Source of the DNA: Pseudobdellovibrionaceae bacterium
GTDB taxonomy: Bacteria > Bdellovibrionota > Bdellovibrionia > Bdellovibrionales > UBA1609
DNA: 64,000 nucleotides
Reading direction: 5' to 3'
NCBI GenBank assembly: GCA_023954155.1
Contig: JAMLIO010000001.1
Span: forward strand, 372,001-436,000
The translations under genes were made by a program, and so were the position numbers. The notes under the pieces were generated by a model, which had not been told where the DNA came from, searched no databases, and saw only the letters and a program-made list of their open reading frames with translations. How positions within the stretch are numbered: the first letter of the stretch is position 1; the number at the start of each line of letters is the position of its first letter. This document shows positions 27,059-35,529 of the stretch, one piece after another.

Positions 27059-28369
27059 TTATTCTGCTGTTTTTGCAGGTACGCTTTTTACGTTGGCTTT
27101 GGCGATAACAAAGTCAATCACCTTAGTTTCAAGCAGTCTGTATCTTAAAGAATCCAGTTTTCCTGGTTCGTTATAAAACTTGCGTACTTCTTCCACAGGC
27201 ATTCCCGCACCTTGAGCAAGCTCGGCAAGTCGGTTTTCAACGTCTTTTACAGTGGGGATTAAGTTTTCTTTTTCAGCAATAGCATCAACAATGAAGGAAG
27301 ACTTGATGATGTCTGAAGCATTTTGTGTAAATTCGGCGTCCCATTTTTTTAGGTAATCGGTCACACCTTGATCGTCCATGCCCTGCTGCTTAAGAGTTTG
27401 AGTTGTATTTTGTTTTAGATTTTCTTTTTGTTCTAAAACTAAAGACTCAGGAGCATCAACGGGGTTGGCTTCAACCAGTTTCTTTAAAACCTCTTCTTGA
27501 AGCTTCTGTTCAAGACGAGAACTCTCGCTGCGTTCGATATCTTTTTTAATCTGTTGTTTTAAATCTTTAACAGTCTTGATTTTTTCATCACCTAAACTTT
27601 GAGCAAATTCATCTGTCAGTTCAGGCAGTGATTTTTTTAGAATTTTATTTAAAGTCACTTTAAAATCTACTTTGGCACCAGCAATTTCAGTAGCGTGGTA
27701 ATCTTCTGGGAAGGTCAAAGATACAGTCTTCTCGGATCCGATTGTCATACCAACAATGCCATCTTCAAATCCAGGGATGAAGGAGTTGCTGCCAATTTCA
27801 AGAATGAAGTTGTTCGCAGCGCCATTTGCCAGTGGACTTCCGTCACTTAAAAAACCTTCAAAGTTGATGTCAGTGAAATCACCAGATTGAACGGGACGCT
27901 CTTCTAAAAGAGGAGTTCTCTCTGCGCGTGAATTTAAGATTTGGTTGATCACATCGTCGATTCTGGATTCATCAACGGTGACTTCTTCTTTTTCGATCTC
28001 TAAGCCTTCATATTTTTTAAGATCAACCTCGGGGCGCACTTCTAATTCAGCAGTAAATGAAAAGCCCTTATCTTCTTCGATTTGATCTAGATCAATCTTT
28101 GGATAGTTGATGGGTTGAAGATTGTGGTCTTGTAATGCTGACATATAGTTGTCTTGAACTAGTTGCTCCACAACATTGCGTGTGGCCTGTTCTTTATACA
28201 TGCTCTTGATTTGGCTAAGAGGTGCTTTTCCTTTTCTGAAGCCCTTTAAAGTGACTTCGCCTCTAATCTTTTCAAATTGCTTTTCGAAAGCGGCTTTCAC
28301 GTTCTCTTGGTCAACAACAATTTTAAGTTTTCGCTTTAGGCCCTCAGAGGCTTCAATCGTAGACTTCAT
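27059..28369 (-). CDS. tig: Trigger factor, ribosome-bound chaperone
   Basis: A 436-residue trigger factor. The ribosome-docking signature GFRKGKAP is at ~43-50, followed by the FKBP-like PPIase domain (~155-245; GDFTDINFEGFLSDG, GFEDGIVGM) and the helical C-terminal chaperone arms. AGGAG six bases before the ATG. It is often a neighbour of clpP-clpX-lon in proteobacteria; here it sits about 7 kb away on the other strand, divergent from the ArsA-like pair. Confidence 0.96.
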   Translation of the reverse strand: MKSTIEASEGLKRKLKIVVDQENVKAAFEKQFEKIRGEVTLKGFRKGKAPLSQIKSMYKEQATRNVVEQLVQDNYMSALQDHNLQPINYPKIDLDQIEEDKGFSFTAELEVRPEVDLKKYEGLEIEKEEVTVDESRIDDVINQILNSRAERTPLLEERPVQSGDFTDINFEGFLSDGSPLANGAANNFILEIGSNSFIPGFEDGIVGMTIGSEKTVSLTFPEDYHATEIAGAKVDFKVTLNKILKKSLPELTDEFAQSLGDEKIKTVKDLKQQIKKDIERSESSRLEQKLQEEVLKKLVEANPVDAPESLVLEQKENLKQNTTQTLKQQGMDDQGVTDYLKKWDAEFTQNASDIIKSSFIVDAIAEKENLIPTVKDVENRLAELAQGAGMPVEEVRKFYNEPGKLDSLRYRLLETKVIDFVIAKANVKSVPAKTAE

Positions 28370-28482
28370 CTCAACTCCTTTTTAACATGATCCATATAAA
28401 TCTATGTTATTCTGTGTATTTACATATAAAGTAAGACATATATAAAGAGACTGAAAATGCTTCAAGAAGGATTTTAATTTTA

Positions 28483-29367
28483 TTGAGTAATATGGGAAAA
28501 ATTCACTTTTTTACAGGCAAAGGCGGGGTGGGAAAGTCCACTCTAGCGCTCTCTAAGGCTTTACAGCTTGCAAGAGGCGGGCAGAAGACCCTTTTGGTGG
28601 AGTTTTCCCAGTTTAATACTATGAGTCGTCACCTGGGCCGAGGGGTGGGGTTTGTACCTGTGAAGTGGCAAGAGCACTTGGATGTGGCGTCGTGGACTGG
28701 GGAAGACTGCCTGCGGGAGTATGTGCGCCACTCGGTCAAAATTCGATTTATTTTTGACATGTTCTTTAAAGCCAAAGCCACCAATGCCTTGATCAAGGCG
28801 GCCCCCGCCTTAAAGGAAATTTCTTTTTTGGGCTACATCACCAGCCACCTACGAGGGGTGGAGCCTAGGCTGCATTATGATCATATTGTTGTTGATGCTC
28901 CTGCTACAGGGCACTTTATCAGTTGCCTGCAGGTGCCAAGAGCACTGCTTGAAATTGCCTCTGTGGGTCCTATGGGACAGCATTGTCGTGGCATCATTGA
29001 GGTGCTTAAAAATCCAGAGTGGGTCCATGTCTACACGGTATTTATGCCCGAGCCTTTGGTTCTCAATGAACAAAAAGAACTTCAGCACAAACTCCGAGAG
29101 CAGTTTCAAATTACCCCCAAAGTACTTTTAAATAGGTCGTTATACGGGAAGGGCATTCAAAAGATTGCGATCAAGACCAGTGATTTAGGGTTTGCCGAGG
29201 GGCAATTCATTGAAGTTCTAAAACAAAATTTAGAGTTAGAAACATCAATGGCGCAAAGTCACCTCTCTCAAAATTCCTTTCCTGAATCTTTTAAGTTGAA
29301 TTTTGTGGATGTGGCTGAAGAGCTCTCTGAAGAGCATTTATGGGATGTGAAACATGAGCGAGATTAA
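28483..29367 (+). CDS. ArsA/Get3-like ATPase, first of a pair
   Basis: A SIMIBI-class P-loop ATPase of 294 residues. The deviant Walker A TGKGGVGKST (near residue 12) has the signature lysine, and HIVVDAPATGH is the ArsA/Get3 switch-type motif. It has few cysteines and no CxxC or Cys triad for arsenite or zinc. The TTG at 28483 is taken as start because AGAAGGA lies 11 bases upstream; the ATG at 28492 (three codons later) is an alternative. It overlaps the next ATPase gene by 14 bases. Possible roles include membrane-protein targeting or assembly of a partner complex; the substrate is unknown. Confidence 0.85.
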   Translation: MSNMGKIHFFTGKGGVGKSTLALSKALQLARGGQKTLLVEFSQFNTMSRHLGRGVGFVPVKWQEHLDVASWTGEDCLREYVRHSVKIRFIFDMFFKAKATNALIKAAPALKEISFLGYITSHLRGVEPRLHYDHIVVDAPATGHFISCLQVPRALLEIASVGPMGQHCRGIIEVLKNPEWVHVYTVFMPEPLVLNEQKELQHKLREQFQITPKVLLNRSLYGKGIQKIAIKTSDLGFAEGQFIEVLKQNLELETSMAQSHLSQNSFPESFKLNFVDVAEELSEEHLWDVKHERD

Positions 29368-30355
29368 AGCCCACGTCATAGTTGGCGGAGGAGGCGTGGG
29401 CAAAACCACTCTTGTGACCAACCTCTCTTTGCATTCTGCTCTTAAGGGTCAAAGGACATTGGCGATGACTTTTGATCCTTCGTTGCGACTCAAGGATCTG
29501 CTTACGGAAGAGGTGACGGATCAGACACAAAACCTAGAGGTCTTTTTAATTGATCCTGCGCAAATATTTGAGCACCTCTTAGGGCAGATCCATCCCGAAG
29601 AGGCCAGAGCTTTTAAAAACAACAGGCTCTTTGGGTATCTGCTTGAGGGCATTGTGGGTTTACAAGAATTCACCTCACTTTACTATTTGGTTGAGATGAT
29701 GAAGTCACAAAAGTACGATGTGATTTATGTGGATACGCCACCTTTTCAAAATGCCTTAGAGTTCTTTTACGCCCCAGAAAAATTTAGAAAGCTCTTTGAG
29801 AGTAAGATATTGAGACTCTTTATCGAGTCTGAAAATGAAAACTTCATCACACATTTTATTAAATCTTCGAGCCGTATGGCCCTAAAGACTTTGCAAAGTT
29901 TAACGGGGCTAGAGTTTTTTAAACAACTCTTAGACTTTATACGTATTCTAGAAACTGTACGACCTACGGTACTAAACACTTTAAATGAAATAGAAAAAGG
30001 GTTTAAAACAGGCTCCGTTCTTGTGGATTATATCAGTGCCTATGGAATAGAAAATGTAATCCAAGCTGATGACTTTCTGTCTGAACTTAAAGGTATAGAT
30101 TTGCAGGTCAAACGTTATTACGTCAGTAAGTTTATGGGACGGGGATTGGGACACATCCTAGAGCGACAGGGTTTGGAAATGGCTGAGCCCTTACGTCAGT
30201 TTTTGCAAAAAAAGACGGCAGAGTCTCAGATCGTTGAAAAGCACCTGCAAGATTTGTCGAACAAGCATAAGGTGAGTATAATTAGAGTTCCATACTTTAA
30301 CTCAAGTATGAAACCTAAAGAGATCGCAAAGAAGTGGGATGAGCATACGGGGTAA
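29354..30355 (+). CDS. ArsA/Get3-like ATPase, second of a pair
   Basis: A 333-residue relative of the preceding protein. Its P-loop reads VGGGGVGKTT: the Walker lysine is kept, but the signature lysine of the deviant Walker A (K in KGGVGK) is glycine. VIYVDTPPF takes the place of the usual APTGH-like motif. The protein has no cysteine. Overlap with the first gene, plus this loss, suggests a heterodimer in which the first protein supplies the intermonomer lysine (inference). Its 3' end is within copy 1 of an approximately 80-base tandem duplication, and its stop falls on the copy junction. Confidence 0.84.
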   Translation: MSEIKAHVIVGGGGVGKTTLVTNLSLHSALKGQRTLAMTFDPSLRLKDLLTEEVTDQTQNLEVFLIDPAQIFEHLLGQIHPEEARAFKNNRLFGYLLEGIVGLQEFTSLYYLVEMMKSQKYDVIYVDTPPFQNALEFFYAPEKFRKLFESKILRLFIESENENFITHFIKSSSRMALKTLQSLTGLEFFKQLLDFIRILETVRPTVLNTLNEIEKGFKTGSVLVDYISAYGIENVIQADDFLSELKGIDLQVKRYYVSKFMGRGLGHILERQGLEMAEPLRQFLQKKTAESQIVEKHLQDLSNKHKVSIIRVPYFNSSMKPKEIAKKWDEHTG

Positions 30356-30430
30356 GTACAATGAGGTTTTATACTTTGCGCAAGTATGAGATCCAAAGAA
30401 ACTACGGAGAAGTGGGATGAGCACACAAGG
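30271..30430 (+). repeat. Imperfect tandem duplication of ~80 bases across a gene junction
   Basis: Copy 1 (30271-30350) and copy 2 (30351 to about 30428-30430) are adjacent and roughly three-quarters identical, including the shared AGAAGTGGGATGAGCA and the hairpin arms CATACTT/AAGTATG (30291-30310, and a weaker form at 30370-30388). Copy 1 encodes the C-terminus of the second ArsA-like protein; copy 2 is non-coding leader plus the start codon of the next gene. Confidence 0.85.
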
Positions 30431-31193
30431 GCTTAAATTCAGAATGGGCTTCACGACTTTATTTCGTGGATTCAAAGAGATATTCAGTGATCTTAAAATA
30501 TTTCTCTACACACTCATTCCTGTTTTGATCTCAGCTGTTGTAGTTTTTGTTTTGTTTAAATATGGGTGGGAACTTAGTTCGCAGTGGGCCGAGAGGATCA
30601 TCACCGACTATATTCCCAGTTATTTATTGAAGGCATCATGGGTTTCTAAGACCATCTATTGGATCATCAATGTGGTATTTAAATTTATGGTGATTCTAGT
30701 GCTGACGTACTTTAGTTTTATTTTCATCCAGTTGGTTTCTATTCCCTTTTACAGTTTGATCTGTGAGAGAATTTTATTTAAACGCGGGGTTTTTCCAGAC
30801 CGTCCCTTTAGAATTTCCACTTGGATCAGAGTCACCATAAGAATGTTTGTGGTTTCGATTGTCAGGATGTGTATCTTTCTTGTGATATGGATTTTAGTTT
30901 TTATTGTGTCCCTTATTCCTGGGTTGCAGTTTATAAGTATTTTTTATTCCGCACTTATGGTGGGGATGGATAGCCTAGATTACACAGTGGAAATTTACGA
31001 GATGTCTTTAGGGCGTCGGATTGGTTTGTATATTGAAAACTTTGCTTATTTCTCTGCGGTAGGTTTGGTTTTGCTTCCCTTCTTGCTAGTGCCAGGGCTA
31101 ATTTTATTGCTATTGCCAGTCACTGTGGTAGGAATGAGCGTACAATTTGCCGAAACCATGGGAAGGCAGGAATATGAAAAACTTATTGCATGA
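30417..31193 (+). CDS. EI24/CysZ-like membrane protein
   Basis: A 258-residue polytopic membrane protein with about five or six hydrophobic helices (~25-47, ~88-112, ~140-165, ~170-185, ~210-240). The pattern with long re-entrant hydrophobic segments and the central charged loop (CERILFKRG) fits the EI24 domain family, to which the sulfate transporter CysZ belongs. A sulfate role would fit glutathione synthesis downstream but is unproven. GGAG seven bases before the ATG; both lie inside copy 2 of the tandem duplication. It overlaps gshA by 20 bases. Confidence 0.82.
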   Translation: MSTQGLKFRMGFTTLFRGFKEIFSDLKIFLYTLIPVLISAVVVFVLFKYGWELSSQWAERIITDYIPSYLLKASWVSKTIYWIINVVFKFMVILVLTYFSFIFIQLVSIPFYSLICERILFKRGVFPDRPFRISTWIRVTIRMFVVSIVRMCIFLVIWILVFIVSLIPGLQFISIFYSALMVGMDSLDYTVEIYEMSLGRRIGLYIENFAYFSAVGLVLLPFLLVPGLILLLLPVTVVGMSVQFAETMGRQEYEKLIA

Positions 31194-32415
31194 AAAGATC
31201 GTCAGTAGATACGATGCTCTATTAGATTGGTATGCAACTCAAGTCAAAGAGTGCTCGCTTCCCTTTTATACAAGTTTTGATATTCGCGATTCGGGTTACA
31301 AGATTGCGCCTGTAGATGCGAACCTTTACCCTGCAGGATTTAATAACATCTGTCAGGCTGATAAAGACAGTTCGTATGAATTGGTAGAGGCTTACATCAA
31401 ACAACGTTATGGGTCGGCGGTGCAAAATATAGGTTTACTGACAGAAGAGCACACGAATAACCCTTACTATTGGGACAATGTGTACTGGATTCAGGCTTTG
31501 TTGACTGAAGCGGGTTACGCAGTGACATTGCTGTTGCCGAAGGTGATTGCTGAACCTCTGACCTTCACTTCGGCTTCAGGTTATACACTTACAGTGAACC
31601 CTTTTGATGTGAAGTCTCAAGGTGGGGTTAAAAATTATAAAGGTGAACCTCTAGATCTGATCATCAGTAACAATGATTTTTCTACCGCTTATGATAGCTG
31701 GGTTAAAGACACCAAGGTCAAGATCAACCCACCTCTTGAAATGGGTTGGCACAGTCGCAGAAAAGTGGATTTCTTTAATCATTATAATCAGCTTGCTGCA
31801 CACTTTGCGGAACTCATTGATGTTCCACCTGTGCTGCTTACGATTGAAACTCAGGCCTATGACAATTTTTCGATTTCAGAAGAAGCCAGTCTTCTGGGCT
31901 TAAAGGACAAAGCCGAAAGTATGTTTGAACTTTTGGAACAAAAGTACAAAGAGCACAACATCAAACAAACTCCCTATCTTTTTATTAAGAATAGTTCTGG
32001 GACATACGGACTGGGTGTGATTGAAATCAAATCGCCCGAGGACATTTTATCTTGGAACTACAAATCACGTAAAAAAATGAAGGCCGCTAAAGGTGGTGGT
32101 GGTATTGGGGCTGTGATTTTACAAGAGGGGATTCCCACCATTGTGAAAGATGCCGAAAGCACGGCAGAGCCTGCCATCTATATGGTTGGTGATCGTTTAG
32201 CGGGTGGATTTTTAAGAGTGAATGAACGCAAGGGTCCTGATGAAAATTTAAATGCGCCAGGGGCTGTGTTTTCCCGTCTTTGTGTTTCTGACCTTGAGTT
32301 CAATCATCAAGGGCGTTTAATGGAAAACGTTTACGGATGGATTGCCCGTTTGAGCGTGCTCGCCGTTGGTCGAGAGTTTCAAAATAAAGGTATAGAACTT
32401 TGCGCAAACCGCTGA
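31174..32415 (+). CDS. gshA: Glutamate-cysteine ligase (gamma-glutamylcysteine synthetase), proteobacterial type
   Basis: A 413-residue protein matching the glutamate-cysteine ligase group first described from Acidithiobacillus (TIGR02049 type): SFDIRDSGYKIAPVDANLYPAGFNNIC at the N-terminus, TPYLFIKNSSGTYGLGV in an ATP-grasp-like middle, and VGDRLAGGFLRVNERKG near the end. It makes gamma-glutamylcysteine, the first step to glutathione. The ATG at 31174 (after CAGGAA) is preferred to an upstream TTG at 31147. No glutathione synthetase gene is seen in the window. Confidence 0.88.
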   Translation: MKNLLHEKIVSRYDALLDWYATQVKECSLPFYTSFDIRDSGYKIAPVDANLYPAGFNNICQADKDSSYELVEAYIKQRYGSAVQNIGLLTEEHTNNPYYWDNVYWIQALLTEAGYAVTLLLPKVIAEPLTFTSASGYTLTVNPFDVKSQGGVKNYKGEPLDLIISNNDFSTAYDSWVKDTKVKINPPLEMGWHSRRKVDFFNHYNQLAAHFAELIDVPPVLLTIETQAYDNFSISEEASLLGLKDKAESMFELLEQKYKEHNIKQTPYLFIKNSSGTYGLGVIEIKSPEDILSWNYKSRKKMKAAKGGGGIGAVILQEGIPTIVKDAESTAEPAIYMVGDRLAGGFLRVNERKGPDENLNAPGAVFSRLCVSDLEFNHQGRLMENVYGWIARLSVLAVGREFQNKGIELCANR

Positions 32416-32459
32416 GCCTAGTGGTGTTTTTCCCCTAAATCAGGCTATGATAAGGCAGT

Positions 32460-33110
32460 ATGCAGAAGCGCACCGCTTTAATCTTTATACTTTCAACATT
32501 CGCCTTAGTCCTTATTGGGCTTGGTGTTTGGAAGAACCCAGCTTTGATTGGAAACACCATGAACTGGAATCAGCGACAGGTCGCTGATGATGCTAAGTTT
32601 TTTATCAACCTCGCAAGGGAAAACGCCAAACTTCAGCATGCTGACAATGTGATTGTGTCACATAAATCGGGCACAGACCGTGAAGGCCGAACCTTCATCC
32701 AATTCGGAAATTTTATTGAAATGTCTAGCGGAAAAACTCTATGTGATCTGTTTGATCGCATGGGTCTAAGGTTAAGATCAGAAGGTACAGCGGTGAATGG
32801 TTATCCTGTGCGGATTGATTTTGAAATGCCTTGCCCTGGCATTGATAACAAAAACCCCGAGTTTTTATTGGAAATCCCTCTCTTTAATGAAGAGCTTTGC
32901 TCCAGTGTTCCCGATGGTGTAGTTCGACAGCTTTATAAGGATGTCTTTGTCTCTTTGGAAAACTATGACAAAGAATTCCCCGTGGATTGGGCTCTAGAAG
33001 ATGTGATGTTTTATGACAGCCAAAGCCGAGGCCATAATCTGGAATACACAGGTAAAGCGATCAGCGATTTACTAAGTGCACCCATCATCCTCTCTTGTCC
33101 TATGTATTAA
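32460..33110 (+). CDS. Membrane-anchored or secreted protein of unknown function
   Basis: A 216-residue protein with an N-terminal hydrophobic segment (~5-23) and a soluble extracytoplasmic domain containing four cysteines (…KTLC, MPC, ELC, LSC). I recognise no family. AAGG precedes the ATG closely. It lies 44 bases after gshA on the same strand and may be the last gene of that transcript. Confidence 0.65.
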   Translation: MQKRTALIFILSTFALVLIGLGVWKNPALIGNTMNWNQRQVADDAKFFINLARENAKLQHADNVIVSHKSGTDREGRTFIQFGNFIEMSSGKTLCDLFDRMGLRLRSEGTAVNGYPVRIDFEMPCPGIDNKNPEFLLEIPLFNEELCSSVPDGVVRQLYKDVFVSLENYDKEFPVDWALEDVMFYDSQSRGHNLEYTGKAISDLLSAPIILSCPMY

Positions 33111-33190
33111 TTACAGTTCAAACATTTAAATTGGTAATCCCTAAAGTGATGATTTAATTTCTCTGCGAGTAAAACGGTAGGGAATTCGTA

Positions 33191-33832
33191 ATGAAAATAA
33201 ACTTTAAAGCAGTTCTTTTGGGTCTATGTTTATTAGCATTTTGTGTTCAGGCAGTGGAAGCTACTGAAGGCGTAAGTCGTCGTTCATTTTTAGCCATGCT
33301 TGGCGGCGCTCTTGGGGCTGCGGCTATGGGTCCTCAAATGACTCTTCTGGCAGAAAAAGTAGTTACAACTAGAGTTAGCGATGCGGAAGCTCTGATGAGA
33401 ATTCAAAGTTCTTTAGACTTCGACTTTCTTCGGCGTTCGGCTTGGGAAAGGTATTTTACTGGGAAGGTCACAGTTAATCCTAGTGCCCCACTTGGAAACG
33501 AGCTTGAGATGTTACAGCGGTATCGTGCGCAGCTTGCAGAGTTTGTGAATCACCCAGCTTTCAGTGAAGAAAGCAAAGAACTGGCGCGAATTTTATTTCG
33601 TAACACCAACGACATTTATCCCTTTGATATTTCACCGAAAGAGTATGTAGAGCGTGCAAAAAATTATTTTGAACGAGCCAGAGTTCAAACTGTTGATTTA
33701 AGATCTGAAGAGACTCTTGAGAGGATCAAAGATTCTTACGACGACTTGTACGAAAAAATTAGAGGCGAATTTGAAAATGGGGAAGCCGAAAGAGCTGTTC
33801 GGCTGTCCCTCTGTCGTCAATATTTACAATAA
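33191..33832 (+). CDS. Exported protein with tandem Sec-like and twin-arginine-like signals
   Basis: A 213-residue protein. Residues 1-21 form a typical Sec signal peptide (hydrophobic core LLGLCLLAF, site near VQA). Immediately afterwards comes GVSRRSFLAMLGGALGAAA, a near-perfect twin-arginine signal (SRRxFL followed by a mildly hydrophobic stretch). The rest is helical and charged, with no family I know. The ATG at 33191 has a good AGGGA; an in-frame GTG at 33254 would yield a plain Tat substrate but has only CAGG four bases upstream. Convergent with pepA. Confidence 0.7.
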   Translation: MKINFKAVLLGLCLLAFCVQAVEATEGVSRRSFLAMLGGALGAAAMGPQMTLLAEKVVTTRVSDAEALMRIQSSLDFDFLRRSAWERYFTGKVTVNPSAPLGNELEMLQRYRAQLAEFVNHPAFSEESKELARILFRNTNDIYPFDISPKEYVERAKNYFERARVQTVDLRSEETLERIKDSYDDLYEKIRGEFENGEAERAVRLSLCRQYLQ

Positions 33833-33871
33833 AAATCAACACAGATGTTTTTGCTATACATCTTTAGTCAA

Positions 33872-35347
33872 CTACTGTTGGGCTGTTGCAAGTTCCACAA
33901 AGGTTCTTACAAGAACGCCCGTGGCCCCTTTCTTGGGTAAATACTCTCTACGATTGCCACAGTTCCATGCTGTGCCAGCAATATCAAAGTGAACATGAGG
34001 AATACCCTCAGAGACAAACTCTGCTAAGAATGCCGCCGCCGTTGCACTTCCAGCTCCTCTAAAAGAGCTGATATTGCTTAGATCAGCAAAAGTTCCTTTG
34101 ATGTCTTCGGTGTGTTCATTATTAAGAGGCATTCTCCACAGAGGCTCTTCAGACGTTTCTCCTGCAGCAGTTACTGTTTTTGCTAAAGACTCATCTTTGG
34201 TGAAGAACCCTGTGTGACTGTTACCTAACGCAATCACCATAGCACCTGTAAGAGTGGCCGCATCAGCAATGAATTTAGGTTTAAGTTCTGAGGCGTAGGA
34301 AAGAGCATCTGCTAAGATCAAACGTCCTTCCGCATCGGTATTTAGAACCTCTGCTGTTTTGCCATTGCGGAAACGTAAGATGTCACCAGGTTTGTTAGCA
34401 CCACCACCTAAAAGGTTTTCTGTGCTGGGGACAAGGGCAGTTACATTCACTTTGAGTTTAAGTTTTGCGATGGCTAAGATCCCAGCGATCACTGCCGTGC
34501 CTCCACACATGTCATACTTCATTTCATCCATACCTGCTGCGGGTTTAATGGAGATGCCTCCCGCATCAAAGGTCAGCCCCTTACCTACAAGGCAAATGGG
34601 TTTATCAGTGGCCTTTCCGCCTTTGTATTCCATGATAATAAAACGAGGGTCTTTGTCGCTTCCTAAAGAAACACCTAAAAGGCCACCCATCTTTTCTTTT
34701 TTAATGCGAGCCTTATCCCAAACAGTGACTTTCACACCTGTGCCTTTAGCCGCATTTTGCGCTTCTTGTGCAAGGATCTCTGGAGTCATAAGATTTCCAG
34801 GAGTATCACCCAGTCTACGTGCAAAGTTCACTTGTTCAGAAATTACAGTGGCCTTTTGGAGTGCTGCTTTCGTAGTCTTAAGGTCTTTAAGGTCTACTAG
34901 AGTAAGTTGCAGTTCTTTAGCTGCTGGAGTTTTTTTAGATTTAGTTTTGTAATCGTCAAAAGAGTATTCGGAAATCAAAAGCCCTTCGCATAAGCATTCA
35001 ACCAGATAGGCTTCAGATAAATTTTTGTTTTTAAATTCAGGTAACACAATGGAAGCGGAATCTAGCTTAAGCTCTTTGAGTTTTTTCTGAATGAGTCCAC
35101 CTAAACGACGGAAGTCTTCGCCAGTAACTTCGTTATTTTTCCCGTAGCCCACAAGAAGCAGATTAGAAAAGTTCTTTTGGTTTAAAGCCAGAAAGCTTAC
35201 ACAAGTTTTCTTTTCGCCGTAAGTATAAGCTTTAAGTTGTGATGAATCGCTGAGACTTGCAGAGAGTTTTTTGTCTGAATCAGAGAACAGAATTAAAGTT
35301 TTTGCTTGTGCTTTATCAAAGCCAGTTGCTGATAGCGTGATTTTCAT
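33872..35347 (-). CDS. pepA: Leucyl aminopeptidase (M17)
   Basis: Two-metal M17 aminopeptidase removing N-terminal residues from peptides; cytosolic, hexameric in the family. The signature NTDAEGRLILADAL and the metal-site segments VGKGLTFDAGGISIKPAAGMDEMKYDM and LTGAMV are present. The start at 35347 follows GGAGGA at the right distance; the ORF extension to 35383 is unsupported. Length 491 is normal. Fits peptide recycling together with pepN in the same window. Confidence 0.94.
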   Translation of the reverse strand: MKITLSATGFDKAQAKTLILFSDSDKKLSASLSDSSQLKAYTYGEKKTCVSFLALNQKNFSNLLLVGYGKNNEVTGEDFRRLGGLIQKKLKELKLDSASIVLPEFKNKNLSEAYLVECLCEGLLISEYSFDDYKTKSKKTPAAKELQLTLVDLKDLKTTKAALQKATVISEQVNFARRLGDTPGNLMTPEILAQEAQNAAKGTGVKVTVWDKARIKKEKMGGLLGVSLGSDKDPRFIIMEYKGGKATDKPICLVGKGLTFDAGGISIKPAAGMDEMKYDMCGGTAVIAGILAIAKLKLKVNVTALVPSTENLLGGGANKPGDILRFRNGKTAEVLNTDAEGRLILADALSYASELKPKFIADAATLTGAMVIALGNSHTGFFTKDESLAKTVTAAGETSEEPLWRMPLNNEHTEDIKGTFADLSNISSFRGAGSATAAAFLAEFVSEGIPHVHFDIAGTAWNCGNRREYLPKKGATGVLVRTFVELATAQQ

Positions 35348-35422
35348 TTTTCCTCCAAAAATAGAATAAAGTCTGTGTACCATACCCCCAGCCAGATTAA
35401 AAGCTTGTCAAAATCAAATTTA

Positions 35423-35437
35423 GTCTCATATTGAGAC
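35423..35437. promoter_or_regulatory. Dyad-symmetric candidate operator between pepA and clpP
   Basis: GTCTCA-TAT-TGAGAC, a perfect 6-bp inverted repeat with a 3-base spacer, in the 182-base divergent intergenic region. A second dyad, ATAGAC-TTGAT-GTCTAT, lies at 35490-35506, directly before a TATAAC-like -10 (35504-35509) for clpP. Neither resembles CIRCE, LexA or CtsR sites known to me. Confidence 0.4.
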
Positions 35438-35529
35438 GAGTAGGGTCTAGCTTTTTGCTTTTACCTTATTTTTTAGGTAGGTTACGTCGATAGACTTGAT
35501 GTCTATAACAGTATGAAAGGACGGTTTTA

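Noticed and set aside
34359-34952. 197-codon open frame antisense to pepA
   Set aside because: It lies wholly within the conserved leucyl aminopeptidase gene and encodes a Pro/Ser-rich sequence without a recognisable domain.
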